From: Chloroflexota bacterium
GTDB taxonomy: Bacteria; Chloroflexota; Anaerolineae; UBA1429
Length of the DNA stretch: 12,579 nt
NCBI GenBank assembly: GCA_012513595.1
Contig: JAAZBY010000155.1
Location: forward strand, 1-12,579
Direction: 5' to 3'
Part shown: piece after piece, positions 1 to 6,982 of the stretch
Position numbering within the stretch: the stretch's first letter is position 1
How the letters are laid out: every line of letters begins with the position of its first letter
The notes under the pieces: generated by a model
Told to the model about the DNA's origin: nothing
Seen by the model: the letters and a program-made list of their open reading frames with translations, nothing else
Databases searched by the model: none
Program-made: the position numbers and the translations under genes

Positions 1-1250
1 CCGATGATGATCGGCACGAACACGCCCGTCACCCGGTCAGCGAACTCCTGGATGGGCACCTTGGTGCCCTGGGCCTCCTCGACCATGCGCACCACCTGAG
101 AGAGAAAGGTGTCCGCCCCCACGCGGGTGGCCTCGACGCGCAAGAGGCCGGCCTGGTTCACCGTGGCACCGATGACCTCGTCGCCGGGGCCCTTGGCCAC
201 CGGCATCGACTCCCCCGTAGCCATCGACTCGTCGACGGTGCTCTCGCCCGAGGCGACGCGGCCGTCGGTGGGCACCTTTTCCCCCGGGCGCACGACGAGG
301 AGGTCCCCCACCCTTACCTGGGCGATGGGCACCTCGTACTCCTGGCCGTCGATAAGGACGTGGGCCGTCTTGGCGCCCAGCTCCAGCAGCCGCCGGATAG
401 CCTGCGAGGCGCGCCCCTTGGCAGAGGCCTCGATGTACCGCCCCGTGAGGTGGATGGCCATAATCATGGCCGCCACCCCTGCGTAAGACGAGACCGAAGT
501 GACCAGCGAGAGCGGCCCGCTCAGCCAGGAGGCGCTGGTGCCCAGGGCGATGAGGACGTCCATGTTCGCGCTGCCATGGGTCAGCGAGTTCCAGGCCGAA
601 CGGAAGGTCGGGGCGCCCGGCCAGATCAGCACCGGCAGCGCCAGGGCCATGAGGGCCACCTCGACGGCCATCATGCTGGGCCAGGCGACGCCGGCCAGCA
701 TGTGCAGCAACATGATGAGGACGACCGGCCCGGTAAAGGCCCAGGCTACGGCCATGCGCCGCCGGGCGGCGGCCATCTTCTGGGCGTCCAGGTCGACCTG
801 GGCCTCCTCACTGACGGCAACTTCCAGCACCTCATAGCCGGCGTCGCGCACGGCGGCGGCCAGGCTCGCCCGTGAGGTCAGGCCGGCAAGGTACTCGACC
901 GTGGCGCGCTCGGTGGCCAGGTTCACGCTGACGGAGACGACCCCGTCCACCCGGCGGAGGGCGCGCTCCACATGGTTCACGCAGGCCGCGCAGGTCATCC
1001 CGCCGATCGGCAGGACCTCGCGGCGCACCGCCGCGTCATAGCCGACCTCGCGCACCCGCTGGACAAGGCCGGCGACGTTCAGAACCGTCGGGTCAAAGGT
1101 AACCGAGGCCCGCTCGGTGGCGATATTGACGTTGGCGGCAGAGACGCCGGCAGTCTTTTTCAGGCCGCGCTCCACCGTGTTCGCGCAGGAAGCACAGGTC
1201 ATACCGAGAACATCGAGTTCGACGGTCTTGGCTTGGGTTTGCTCTGCCAT
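1..1250 (-). CDS. copA: Copper-type P1B ATPase, N-terminal half (truncated by window edge)
   Basis: This is the first 416 residues of a heavy-metal-translocating P-type ATPase that would pump Cu(I) out of the cytoplasm; the family runs to about 800 residues, so roughly half lies beyond position 1. Two N-terminal HMA metal-binding domains are visible, with GMTCASC at residues 16-22 and GMTCAAC at 84-90. Hydrophobic segments follow at about 168-186, 195-212, 230-250 and 255-270, then the actuator domain with the dephosphorylation loop TGES at 345-348. The CPC ion-binding helix, the DKTG phosphorylation site and the ATP-binding domain are outside the window, so copper rather than silver or another soft metal is inferred from the CxxC domains. 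The ATG at 1250-1248 is preceded by an AAAGG ribosome-binding site. The gene is divergent from the membrane protein at 1511. Family assignment is firm; metal specificity is less so. Confidence 0.93.
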   Translation of the reverse strand, partial: MAEQTQAKTVELDVLGMTCASCANTVERGLKKTAGVSAANVNIATERASVTFDPTVLNVAGLVQRVREVGYDAAVRREVLPIGGMTCAACVNHVERALRRVDGVVSVSVNLATERATVEYLAGLTSRASLAAAVRDAGYEVLEVAVSEEAQVDLDAQKMAAARRRMAVAWAFTGPVVLIMLLHMLAGVAWPSMMAVEVALMALALPVLIWPGAPTFRSAWNSLTHGSANMDVLIALGTSASWLSGPLSLVTSVSSYAGVAAMIMAIHLTGRYIEASAKGRASQAIRRLLELGAKTAHVLIDGQEYEVPIAQVRVGDLLVVRPGEKVPTDGRVASGESTVDESMATGESMPVAKGPGDEVIGATVNQAGLLRVEATRVGADTFLSQVVRMVEEAQGTKVPIQEFADRVTGVFVPIII

Positions 1251-1325
1251 GTTAGGCACCTTTCTGGCCGGCCCGCTGCGCCGCAAGGGCGTCGGCGGCA
1301 CTGGCGGGCGGTTCCCATCCAGCCC

Positions 1326-1354
1326 AGTATAGCATAATCACTAAAGATTAGCAA
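1326..1354 (-). promoter_or_regulatory. Sigma70-like promoter of the copper ATPase gene
   Basis: On the minus strand, TTGCTA (1354-1349) and TATACT (1331-1326) are separated by exactly 17 bases, and the -10 is extended by an upstream TGC. Transcription would start near 1319, leaving a leader of about 70 bases before the ATG at 1250. The match is read directly from sequence; activity is inferred. Confidence 0.7.
1335..1350. promoter_or_regulatory. Inverted repeat inside the ATPase promoter, candidate operator
   Basis: TAATC and GATTA form a perfect 5-bp inverted repeat with a 6-base spacer (TAATC-actaaa-GATTA), lying almost wholly in the spacer between the -35 and -10 elements. This is the position used by metal-responsive repressors and MerR-type activators of copper exporters. 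It is AT-rich in a GC-rich setting. I do not recognise it as a known CopY, CsoR or CueR consensus, and part of its AT-richness comes from the promoter itself. Confidence 0.4.
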
Positions 1355-1392
1355 CTTACTACGGAATGTGGCACCGGCCTCGCCCGGTGTGA

Positions 1393-1421
1393 TTGGTCGC
1401 CCGGCCGGCCACGTGTATAAT
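1393..1421 (+). promoter_or_regulatory. Sigma70-like promoter of the GT-C-like membrane protein gene
   Basis: TTGGTC (1393-1398) and a consensus TATAAT (1416-1421) are separated by 17 bases. Transcription would begin near 1428, giving a leader of about 83 bases to the ATG at 1511, or an almost leaderless message if the in-frame GTG at 1427 is used. It stands back to back with the ATPase promoter, the two -35 elements being 38 bases apart. Confidence 0.7.
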
Positions 1422-1510
1422 CGCTAGTGTCTCCCCTTCCGGCGGAGGCAGGAACAGACACCGGCCGCAACTTCTGCCGCAGGGAACAGCCTCATGCAGC
1501 AAGTGCCATC

Positions 1511-3439
1511 ATGCAGCGAGAACTGACGGTAGGGCCGCCAACGCGGGCCGCCTCATGGGCGAGCCGGCCCACCCTTGGCCGGCCTGCCAACCATCTGAGC
1601 GTCCTGCTCCTGTACCTCGTCCTGACCGTCGTGCTGACCTATCCCCTCGTGACGCACGTGGCGACCGCCGTCCCCGGCCCCCCCGACGCCAACGGGGCCT
1701 GGCTCTACGACCTCTGGAAGACCCGCCAGGGGCTGGCCGGCATCGTCCAGGGCGGGCATCTGCCTGCTCCGCGCCAGTACGCCGACGGGCCCTCTCTGGG
1801 GGTGGCCAACCACCTGCTGGCGCTGCCGGTCCTCCTGCTGGGCAACGAGGTACTGGCTTACAACGCCCTGCTGTTCCTCAGCTTTGTGCTGACGGCCTAC
1901 GGCACCTACCTGCTGGTCATGTACATTACCGGCAACCCCTACGCGGCAGCCGTCAGCGGCTGTATCCTGGCCTTTGCCCCCCTGCGGCTGCACTGGCTGG
2001 CTACTGGCCAGCTGCCGCTGCTGGCCACGCAGTGGATACCGTTGACCTTCCTGAGCCTCGAGCGGGCCCTGCGTGAGCAGCGGCGCCGCCACGGCCTCCT
2101 GGCCGGGCTCTTCCTGGGGTTGGCCATGCTCTCCTCCTGGAGCTACGTGCTCCTGGCGGGCGGCGCCACGCTTCTCTATGCGTTCGTGCGCGTGTGGCCC
2201 TGGCGGGCCCGCTCGAACCGGGCCGCGCGGCGGGCCCTGTTCCCGGGCGCCCTGCTGGCGGCGGCGCTGGCGGTAGCGGCGCTCCTCCTGGGGGGCCCCT
2301 CGGAGGGTGCTGTTCTCCCCGCGGCCGCGGCGGTGGCGCCCTCGCCTGGGATCGACGACCTTCTGCTCCCCAGCGCCTACCACCCGCTGTGGGGCCAGAG
2401 CTTTGCAGGGCTGCGGTCTGCCACTCCCCTGCTCCCGGACGGGGTGCCGGGGTTTGCCTACCTGGGGCTCATCACGGTGCTGCTGGCCCTGATGGCCCTC
2501 ACCGAGGCCGACAATGAGGAACCCCGCACGCCCTCCGGGATGGTCTGGATCACCGTGGTGTTCGGTCTGCTGGCGCTGGGGCCAGTGCTAAAGGCCTTTG
2601 GCGCGGCGGTCAGCCTGGATTCCTTCCCGGAGCTCGGCGAGCGGCTGGCGCGCTCGTTGGCGGCGCTGGGCGTGCCCTCTCCGGCGGGCGGGGCGCTCCC
2701 TTTGCCGGCGGTGGTGCTCTACCTGGTCGCCTCCCCGTCCGTCGCGGCCGACGTTTTGCGCGCCGCACCCATCGTGCCCACCTTTGCGCTGGCCGTCATG
2801 GCCGGGATCGGCGCGGCCACCATGATCGGCACTAGCCGAGCGTCAGGCACGCGACGCTCGCCCTGGGAAGAGCAGCGCAACCCGCTGTACGCCGCCATGC
2901 GCCCCAGACGGCGCTGGGATGTGGGCGCCCTGCTCGGCGCGGCCATGCTGATCACCCTGGTGGCCGTCGACTATGGCGCCGTGCCGTTGGCGTGTGGCTT
3001 TACCGAGCCGCACGCGCAGGCCCTCGACGAATGGCTGGCGGACCAGGCCCGCGATGGCGCTGTGCTATACTACCCCCTGGAGCGCACCTCCAGCGGTTTC
3101 ACCCTCTACGCCTCGCGGCTCCACGCCCATCCGCCGGCCCAGGCCGCGCTGGCTGCGGCGCCTGATGCCCTCCTACGATCCTTCCCTTCTGCTGAGGCGG
3201 TTGCTATGCTTCGCTCGCGTGGGGTGGCCTACATCGTCGTCGCTGCGCAGGCGCCCCTCCCCGGGCGGGCCCTGGGCACCGACGTCACGGCGACCATCTC
3301 GGCGGCGACCGATCTGGTCCCAGCGGGGATCGTCCATCAGGGCCCTGCCTGGAACGGCCCAACGGACGATTTCGCCGCCTGGCTGCCCTCCTGGCTGCCC
3401 TCCAAGCCGGAGAGGCTGATCGTCTACTCCCTGGACTGA
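1511..3439 (+). CDS. Polytopic GT-C-like membrane protein with soluble C-terminal domain
   Basis: The 642-residue product looks like an integral membrane protein of the type often seen in Chloroflexota and resembling GT-C glycosyltransferases, which move sugars from a polyprenyl-phosphate donor on the outer face of the membrane. Hydrophobic helices occur at about 30-48, 98-112, 117-139, 144-164, 195-226, 243-262, 315-331, 344-362, 420-440 and 471-490. The loop after the first helix contains acidic residues (D59, D67) where GT-C enzymes keep a catalytic Asp. Residues 491-642 form a soluble domain ending in a VAMLRSRGVAYIVV segment, which I recall as typical of this family. Start choice is uncertain: ATG 1511 has no good Shine-Dalgarno, and the in-frame GTG at 1427 would add 28 residues but sits at the predicted transcription start. 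A family 2 glycosyltransferase follows, which supports a glycosylation role. Enzyme activity and substrate are inferred only. Confidence 0.78.
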   Translation: MQRELTVGPPTRAASWASRPTLGRPANHLSVLLLYLVLTVVLTYPLVTHVATAVPGPPDANGAWLYDLWKTRQGLAGIVQGGHLPAPRQYADGPSLGVANHLLALPVLLLGNEVLAYNALLFLSFVLTAYGTYLLVMYITGNPYAAAVSGCILAFAPLRLHWLATGQLPLLATQWIPLTFLSLERALREQRRRHGLLAGLFLGLAMLSSWSYVLLAGGATLLYAFVRVWPWRARSNRAARRALFPGALLAAALAVAALLLGGPSEGAVLPAAAAVAPSPGIDDLLLPSAYHPLWGQSFAGLRSATPLLPDGVPGFAYLGLITVLLALMALTEADNEEPRTPSGMVWITVVFGLLALGPVLKAFGAAVSLDSFPELGERLARSLAALGVPSPAGGALPLPAVVLYLVASPSVAADVLRAAPIVPTFALAVMAGIGAATMIGTSRASGTRRSPWEEQRNPLYAAMRPRRRWDVGALLGAAMLITLVAVDYGAVPLACGFTEPHAQALDEWLADQARDGAVLYYPLERTSSGFTLYASRLHAHPPAQAALAAAPDALLRSFPSAEAVAMLRSRGVAYIVVAAQAPLPGRALGTDVTATISAATDLVPAGIVHQGPAWNGPTDDFAAWLPSWLPSKPERLIVYSLD

Positions 3440-3467
3440 CGCGGCCTTCCTAAAGGCCGCGTTTGTG
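3439..3467 (+). terminator. Hairpin terminator after the GT-C-like gene
   Basis: A perfect 10-bp stem, ACGCGGCCTT (3439-3448) with AAGGCCGCGT (3453-3462), closes a 4-base loop CCTA and begins on the last base of the stop codon. Only a short T-rich run (ttg) follows, so the U-tract is weak, but the stem is strong and placed exactly where a terminator is expected. Confidence 0.65.
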
Positions 3468-3491
3468 AGCACCCCCTCCGTCAGGTATACT
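3463..3491 (+). promoter_or_regulatory. Sigma70-like promoter of the GT2-rsgA unit
   Basis: TTGTGA (3463-3468) and TATACT (3486-3491) have a 17-base spacer. The -35 begins on the base after the upstream terminator stem. Transcription would start near 3498, leaving a leader of about 70 bases before the ATG at 3570. Confidence 0.65.
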
Positions 3492-3569
3492 GCTCCCTGG
3501 CACTTGGGCGGCGGCCCCGCCGCCGGTCCATCGTATGCTGGTCACGGTTCCCCATCACAGGAAGTGGCG

Positions 3570-4268
3570 ATGAAACTGTCGGTGCTCATGCCGGTGTTTA
3601 ACGAGGAGGCCGGGCTGGAGATGATCCTCCGCCGGGTATCGGAAGTCGACATCCCCAAGGAGATCATCGTCGTCGATGACTGCTCGCAGGACGGCACGGC
3701 CGGCATCCTGGAGCAGATCGACCTCCCCGACCTGCGCGTCATTCGCCATGAAGTGAACAAGGGCAAGGGAGCGGCCATCCGCACCGCGTTGGCTGCCGTC
3801 ACCGGGGACGTCATCATCATCCAGGACGCCGACCTGGAGTACGACCCGAACGACTATCCCCGCCTGGTGGAGCCGATCTTTGCCGGGCGCGCCAAGGTGG
3901 TGTTCGGCGTGCGTAGCTTTGCCGGGCAGAAGCCCCTCTTGCGCATCGGGAACCAGCTGCTGACGGCCATGACCAACGTGCTGTACGGCCTGCGCCTGCA
4001 CGACATGGAAACGTGCTACAAGGTCATGACCACCGACATCGCTCGCAGCCTGAACATCGAGTGCAACCGCTTCGATCTGGAGCCAGAGATCACCGCCAAG
4101 ATCGCCCGCCTGGGCCACGCGATCTGGGAGGTGCCCATCTCGTACACCCCGCGCGAGGAAAAAAAGCTGTCCCCCTGGAAGGACGGCCTGCCGGCGCTGC
4201 GGGCGCTGCTCCGCTACCGCCTGTGGGAGCCGCCGGCCGCCACACCGGCGAGGGAAGGCTCGGGGTGA
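3570..4268 (+). CDS. Family 2 glycosyltransferase, polyprenyl-phosphate sugar synthase type
   Basis: This 232-residue GT-A-fold enzyme resembles dolichyl/polyprenyl-phosphate mannose or glucose synthases, which load a sugar from a nucleotide donor onto a lipid phosphate at the cytoplasmic face. Visible motifs are PVFNE (8-12), VVDDCSQDGT (34-43), the DAD metal/nucleotide site (86-88) in QDADLEYDP, the acceptor-region TCYKVM (148-153), and the FDLEPEITAKIARLG and VPISYTPR segments (168-195). There are no C-terminal membrane helices, so it is a soluble or peripheral single-domain form. ATG 3570 is chosen because AGGAAG lies 5 bases upstream and the conserved N-terminus (MKLSVLMPVFNE) begins there; longer in-frame openings lack this. 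It could supply the donor for the GT-C-like protein upstream, an inference from proximity. Its stop overlaps the rsgA start. The actual sugar is not determinable. Confidence 0.9.
   Translation: MKLSVLMPVFNEEAGLEMILRRVSEVDIPKEIIVVDDCSQDGTAGILEQIDLPDLRVIRHEVNKGKGAAIRTALAAVTGDVIIIQDADLEYDPNDYPRLVEPIFAGRAKVVFGVRSFAGQKPLLRIGNQLLTAMTNVLYGLRLHDMETCYKVMTTDIARSLNIECNRFDLEPEITAKIARLGHAIWEVPISYTPREEKKLSPWKDGLPALRALLRYRLWEPPAATPAREGSG
4252..4258 (+). promoter_or_regulatory. Ribosome-binding site supporting the overlapping rsgA GTG start
   Basis: GGGAAGG lies inside the end of the glycosyltransferase gene, 6 bases before the GTG at 4265. Together with the start-stop overlap it favours translation of rsgA by coupling. 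Confidence 0.5.
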
Positions 4269-5251
4269 CGCCCCCACCCTCCCGCCTTCAGGAGGGACCC
4301 CCCGCTGCTGACGGGCCCAGGCGCGGGGTGATCGTTCGCGTGCATGGCGGCCACTATTTCGTGCTCGATCAGGGGCGTGAGGTGGACTGCACCATGCGCG
4401 GCCGCATGAAGAAGGAGCGGCTGGACACCAAGATCATCGCCATTGGCGACGTGGTACTCTGGACCCCTGCGGAGGAGGGCACCGGCATCATCGAGGAGGT
4501 GCTGCCGCGCCGCACGGTCCTCTCGCGACAGGCGCCGCCCCCGCGCCCCAGGCGCTTCTCCCGCGGCTACACTCCCCCCGAGCAGCAGACCGAGCAGGTC
4601 TTGATGGCCAATCCGGACCAGGTGATGGTCGTCTTTTCCCTGGCCAACCCCTTCCCCAACCCCCTCATGCTCGATCGCTACCTGGTGGCCTGCGAGGCCG
4701 TCGGGCTGCCCGTGATCATGGTGGCCAACAAGGTGGACCTCGTCGAGGATGCGGAGGAGCTGGAGATCATCGCCCTGTACCAGGGGATCGGCTACACGGT
4801 GATCCCCACCAGCACCCAGACGGGCGAGGGGCTGGAGGCGTTGCATGGCCTGCTGCGGGGCAGGCTATCGGTGCTCACCGGTCCCTCGGGCGTGGGCAAG
4901 TCATCGCTACTGAACGCCCTGTGGCCCGAACTGGACCTGGAGACTGGCGAGGTGAGCGAGTTCACCGACAAGGGCACCCACACCACCGTGGTGGCGCGCC
5001 TGCTGACCCCCGAACCCGACACTTACGTGGCCGACACGCCCGGCCTGCGCCAGTTCCGGCTGTGGGATATCGAGCCAGAGCAGCTGGACGCCTTCTTTCC
5101 CGAGTTCGCCCCCTACCTCACCAAGTGCCAGTTCGCCCCCTGCACACACACCCACGAGCCGGGCTGCGCCGTGCGCACCGCCGCAGAGCTCGGTGAGATC
5201 CCTGCCGTGCGGTATGAGAGCTACTGCCGCATGTTCGACTATGGATTCTAG
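4265..5251 (+). CDS. rsgA: Ribosome small-subunit-dependent GTPase A (RsgA/EngC)
   Basis: RsgA is a circularly permuted GTPase that binds the 30S subunit late in assembly and checks the decoding centre. The 328-residue product shows an N-terminal OB-fold region (VIVRVHGGHYFV to GDVVLW), then G motifs in the permuted order G4-G1-G2-G3: NKVD at 155-158, P-loop GPSGVGKSS at 206-214, GTHTT at about 237-241, and DTPG at 257-260. The C-terminal zinc site is present as C288, C293, H295 and C301 (CQFAPC-T-H-THEPGC). Length matches the family. The chosen GTG overlaps the upstream stop (GTGA). An alternative in-frame GTG at 4328 would begin directly at the OB-fold and remove 21 poorly conserved, Pro-rich residues; an unused AGGAGG at 4290 leaves this open. 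Pairing with a glycosyltransferase is unusual and probably reflects shared transcription rather than shared function. Confidence 0.95.
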   Translation: MTPPPSRLQEGPPAADGPRRGVIVRVHGGHYFVLDQGREVDCTMRGRMKKERLDTKIIAIGDVVLWTPAEEGTGIIEEVLPRRTVLSRQAPPPRPRRFSRGYTPPEQQTEQVLMANPDQVMVVFSLANPFPNPLMLDRYLVACEAVGLPVIMVANKVDLVEDAEELEIIALYQGIGYTVIPTSTQTGEGLEALHGLLRGRLSVLTGPSGVGKSSLLNALWPELDLETGEVSEFTDKGTHTTVVARLLTPEPDTYVADTPGLRQFRLWDIEPEQLDAFFPEFAPYLTKCQFAPCTHTHEPGCAVRTAAELGEIPAVRYESYCRMFDYGF

Positions 5252-5256
5252 CGCGC

Positions 5257-5295
5257 GGGGCGGCCGGCGCCCCTGAGCGGAACCTGCGCCAGGGG
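5257..5295 (+). other. Two overlapping hairpins between rsgA and the membrane-protein pair
   Basis: GGGGCG (5257-5262) can pair with CGCCCC (5268-5273), a 6-bp stem with a 5-base loop. Alternatively CCCCTG (5270-5275) can pair with CAGGGG (5290-5295). The two share bases 5270-5273, so they exclude each other. Neither is followed by a U-tract. The rest of the 123-base gap holds no convincing promoter. This may be a weak terminator or chance structure in GC-rich DNA. Confidence 0.25.
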
Positions 5296-5374
5296 TATCA
5301 CGTCCAGGGTGTGCGGGGCGCGAGAGCCCGGCCAGGCCCCCTTTCCTCAAGACAGGCAGACAGGAGGATTCCCC

Positions 5375-6112
5375 ATGGAAGAAGCGGCTACCGCCGTGCC
5401 CGAGCAGCCCGCGGAGCAGAAGGGGCGGGCGCCCCTGGCGGGCCTGGGCCGGCACCTGGGCATCATCGAGACCATCCTGCGCAACCGGTATCCCTTCTTT
5501 GTCGAGATCCGCGACGGCCTCGGCCTCCAGGAAAAGACGCGCTCCATGTTGGTGGCCAGCGTCATTTTCCTGGCCCTCTACGGCGCGGTGCTGGGTTCCA
5601 CCCACAGCGTGTTGCAGGCCCTCAGTTCGGCGGTCAAGCTGCCCATCCTCTTCCTGGCCACGGCCGTGATCACCTCGCCCACGCTCTACTTTTTTAACAT
5701 CCTGTACGGCTCCGACCAGGGGCTGCGCCAGAACATCGCCCTGGTGATGACGGCCATCACGGTGACCTCGGTCATCCTGCTGGCCTTCACGCCCATCTCG
5801 CTCTTCTTCCTGTTGACCTCGGGGGGCTACCAGTTCTTCAAGCTCATGAACGTGGCCTTCTTTTCCATCGCCGGGTTTATCGGGGTGGGCTTTCTGGGCG
5901 AGGGGATGCGCATCGTCGGGGCGCGCAGCCGCGTGGTGACGCTGTGGGTGCTCATGTATGCCTTTGTGGGCAGCCAGATGGCCTGGACGTTGCGGCCCTT
6001 CATCGGCGCGCCCAGCATGCGCTTTGAGCTGTTCCGCCAGCTGGGCGGCAACTTTTATACCAACATCCTGGCCAGCCTGGGAGAGATCCTGGGCTTTTTC
6101 TCGGTGAGCTAG
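5375..6112 (+). CDS. Five-helix membrane protein, Yip1-like or so-called WH2-domain family
   Basis: The 245-residue product begins with about 50 cytoplasmic residues, including a short Pro/Glu-rich tail and an amphipathic stretch (AGLGRHLGIIETILRNRYPFF as a hydrophobic-basic segment at 22-42). Transmembrane segments follow at about 56-76, 87-110, 119-146, 154-178 and 186-206, with a further hydrophobic region at 227-243. The patterns LQALSSAVKLP (80-90), SPTLYFFNILYGS (101-113) and SGGYQFFKLMN (149-159) match, from memory, a family of bacterial membrane proteins sometimes labelled actin-binding WH2 domain-containing; I see no reason to believe an actin role. A strong AGGAGG lies 7 bases before ATG 5375. 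The next gene starts 10 bases after the stop, so the two are likely co-transcribed and may act together in the membrane. Function unknown. Confidence 0.85.
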   Translation: MEEAATAVPEQPAEQKGRAPLAGLGRHLGIIETILRNRYPFFVEIRDGLGLQEKTRSMLVASVIFLALYGAVLGSTHSVLQALSSAVKLPILFLATAVITSPTLYFFNILYGSDQGLRQNIALVMTAITVTSVILLAFTPISLFFLLTSGGYQFFKLMNVAFFSIAGFIGVGFLGEGMRIVGARSRVVTLWVLMYAFVGSQMAWTLRPFIGAPSMRFELFRQLGGNFYTNILASLGEILGFFSVS

Positions 6113-6121
6113 GGGGGCGCT

Positions 6122-6961
6122 ATGGAGAACAAGCCCGCGCGAGGCTCCTCCTCCCGTACCGATCAGATCCTGGACCTGTTGCTCGACGCCCTGGCCGAGC
6201 GGCAGGCCGCCCGCCAGGCCGAGCGCCGGGCGGGTGTGCCGCCGCCGGCTCCCGCGCCGGCCCCGTCCGCCGCCCAGCCGCCCCGGGGCGCGGCGCCCGC
6301 TTCCCTCGGCCAGGCTGCCCCGCCCAGGGCCGAGGAGCGGCCCGCGCCCGCCGCGGCAGCCAAGCCCGTGGGCAGCCCGTCAGGCGTGCGCAAGCTGCCC
6401 CCGCGCCCGCCGCGCCCCGGGCAGCCCGGCTGGACGCCGCCGGCCCGCGTGCCGGCCATCGGCATGGAGCGTTTTCTGGGGCGCTTCCTGGCCGTCGTCG
6501 CGGCGCTCGTCGTGGTCATGAACCTGCCGCTGACCGCCTATGGCGCCGGCCTGGCCCGCCTGAAGCCCGATTCGGCCTCGCTCATCATCCGCGACGGATT
6601 GGTGCTCAAGGGGTCTGGGCCCGACATCTACATGCTCCAGAACGACCGCCTGCGCTGGATCAGCAGTATGGACGCCTTTGAGCACCTGGGGCTGGCCTGG
6701 CGCAACGTCCACGTCGTCGAGGATTCCTTCCTGGCCAAGTTCGAGGTCGGCAGCCCGATCCACGTCCTGCTCCGCTGTACGGGGAGCCCGCACATCTACC
6801 GCCTCGAGGGGGGCGAGAAGCGCTGGATCAAGGACATCCCCACCCTCCTGGCCGAGGGGCACGTCTGGGAGGACGTCCGCACCGTCTCGTGTGAGTACCT
6901 GCGCTCGCTGCCGGACGGTCTGCCGATCCCCGAGGACGCCGGCCCGCCGCCGCAGCCCTAG
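6122..6961 (+). CDS. Membrane-anchored protein with a duplicated C-terminal repeat domain
   Basis: The 279-residue product has a short N-terminal helical region (13-36, Leu/Ala/Arg-rich), a long Pro/Ala linker (about 38-110), one transmembrane helix (118-140), and a C-terminal part that should lie outside the membrane. That part is two copies of a roughly 54-residue unit, at about 158-211 and 214-267, sharing the pattern L(K/R)..G...IY.L.....RWI.........G..W..V..V....L.....G.PI. I recall similar units repeated in envelope and peptidase-like proteins of Chloroflexota; no enzymatic residues are evident, so a binding or structural role is the natural guess. A G-rich ribosome-binding site overlaps the upstream stop codon. 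The gene follows the five-helix membrane protein by 9 bases and likely forms one unit with it. The Pro/Ala linker makes the GC content locally very high. Function unknown. Confidence 0.85.
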   Translation: MENKPARGSSSRTDQILDLLLDALAERQAARQAERRAGVPPPAPAPAPSAAQPPRGAAPASLGQAAPPRAEERPAPAAAAKPVGSPSGVRKLPPRPPRPGQPGWTPPARVPAIGMERFLGRFLAVVAALVVVMNLPLTAYGAGLARLKPDSASLIIRDGLVLKGSGPDIYMLQNDRLRWISSMDAFEHLGLAWRNVHVVEDSFLAKFEVGSPIHVLLRCTGSPHIYRLEGGEKRWIKDIPTLLAEGHVWEDVRTVSCEYLRSLPDGLPIPEDAGPPPQP

Positions 6962-6982
6962 CGGAGGAGTGCCTTCGGGCGG

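Noticed and set aside
360..875. Long plus-strand open frames opposite the copper ATPase
   Set aside because: They are antisense shadows of a high-GC coding region; the minus-strand product has unmistakable HMA and TGES motifs, while these translations are low-complexity.
1553..2383. A 276-codon minus-strand open frame opposite the GT-C-like gene
   Set aside because: Its translation is Gln/Gly/Arg-rich and without recognisable domains, as expected from the antisense of a Leu/Ala-rich membrane protein.
3063..3071. An internal copy of the -10-like nonamer TGCTATACT on the plus strand
   Set aside because: It lies inside the GT-C-like coding region (encoding part of AVLYY) with no -35 at 17 bases and no gene start nearby.
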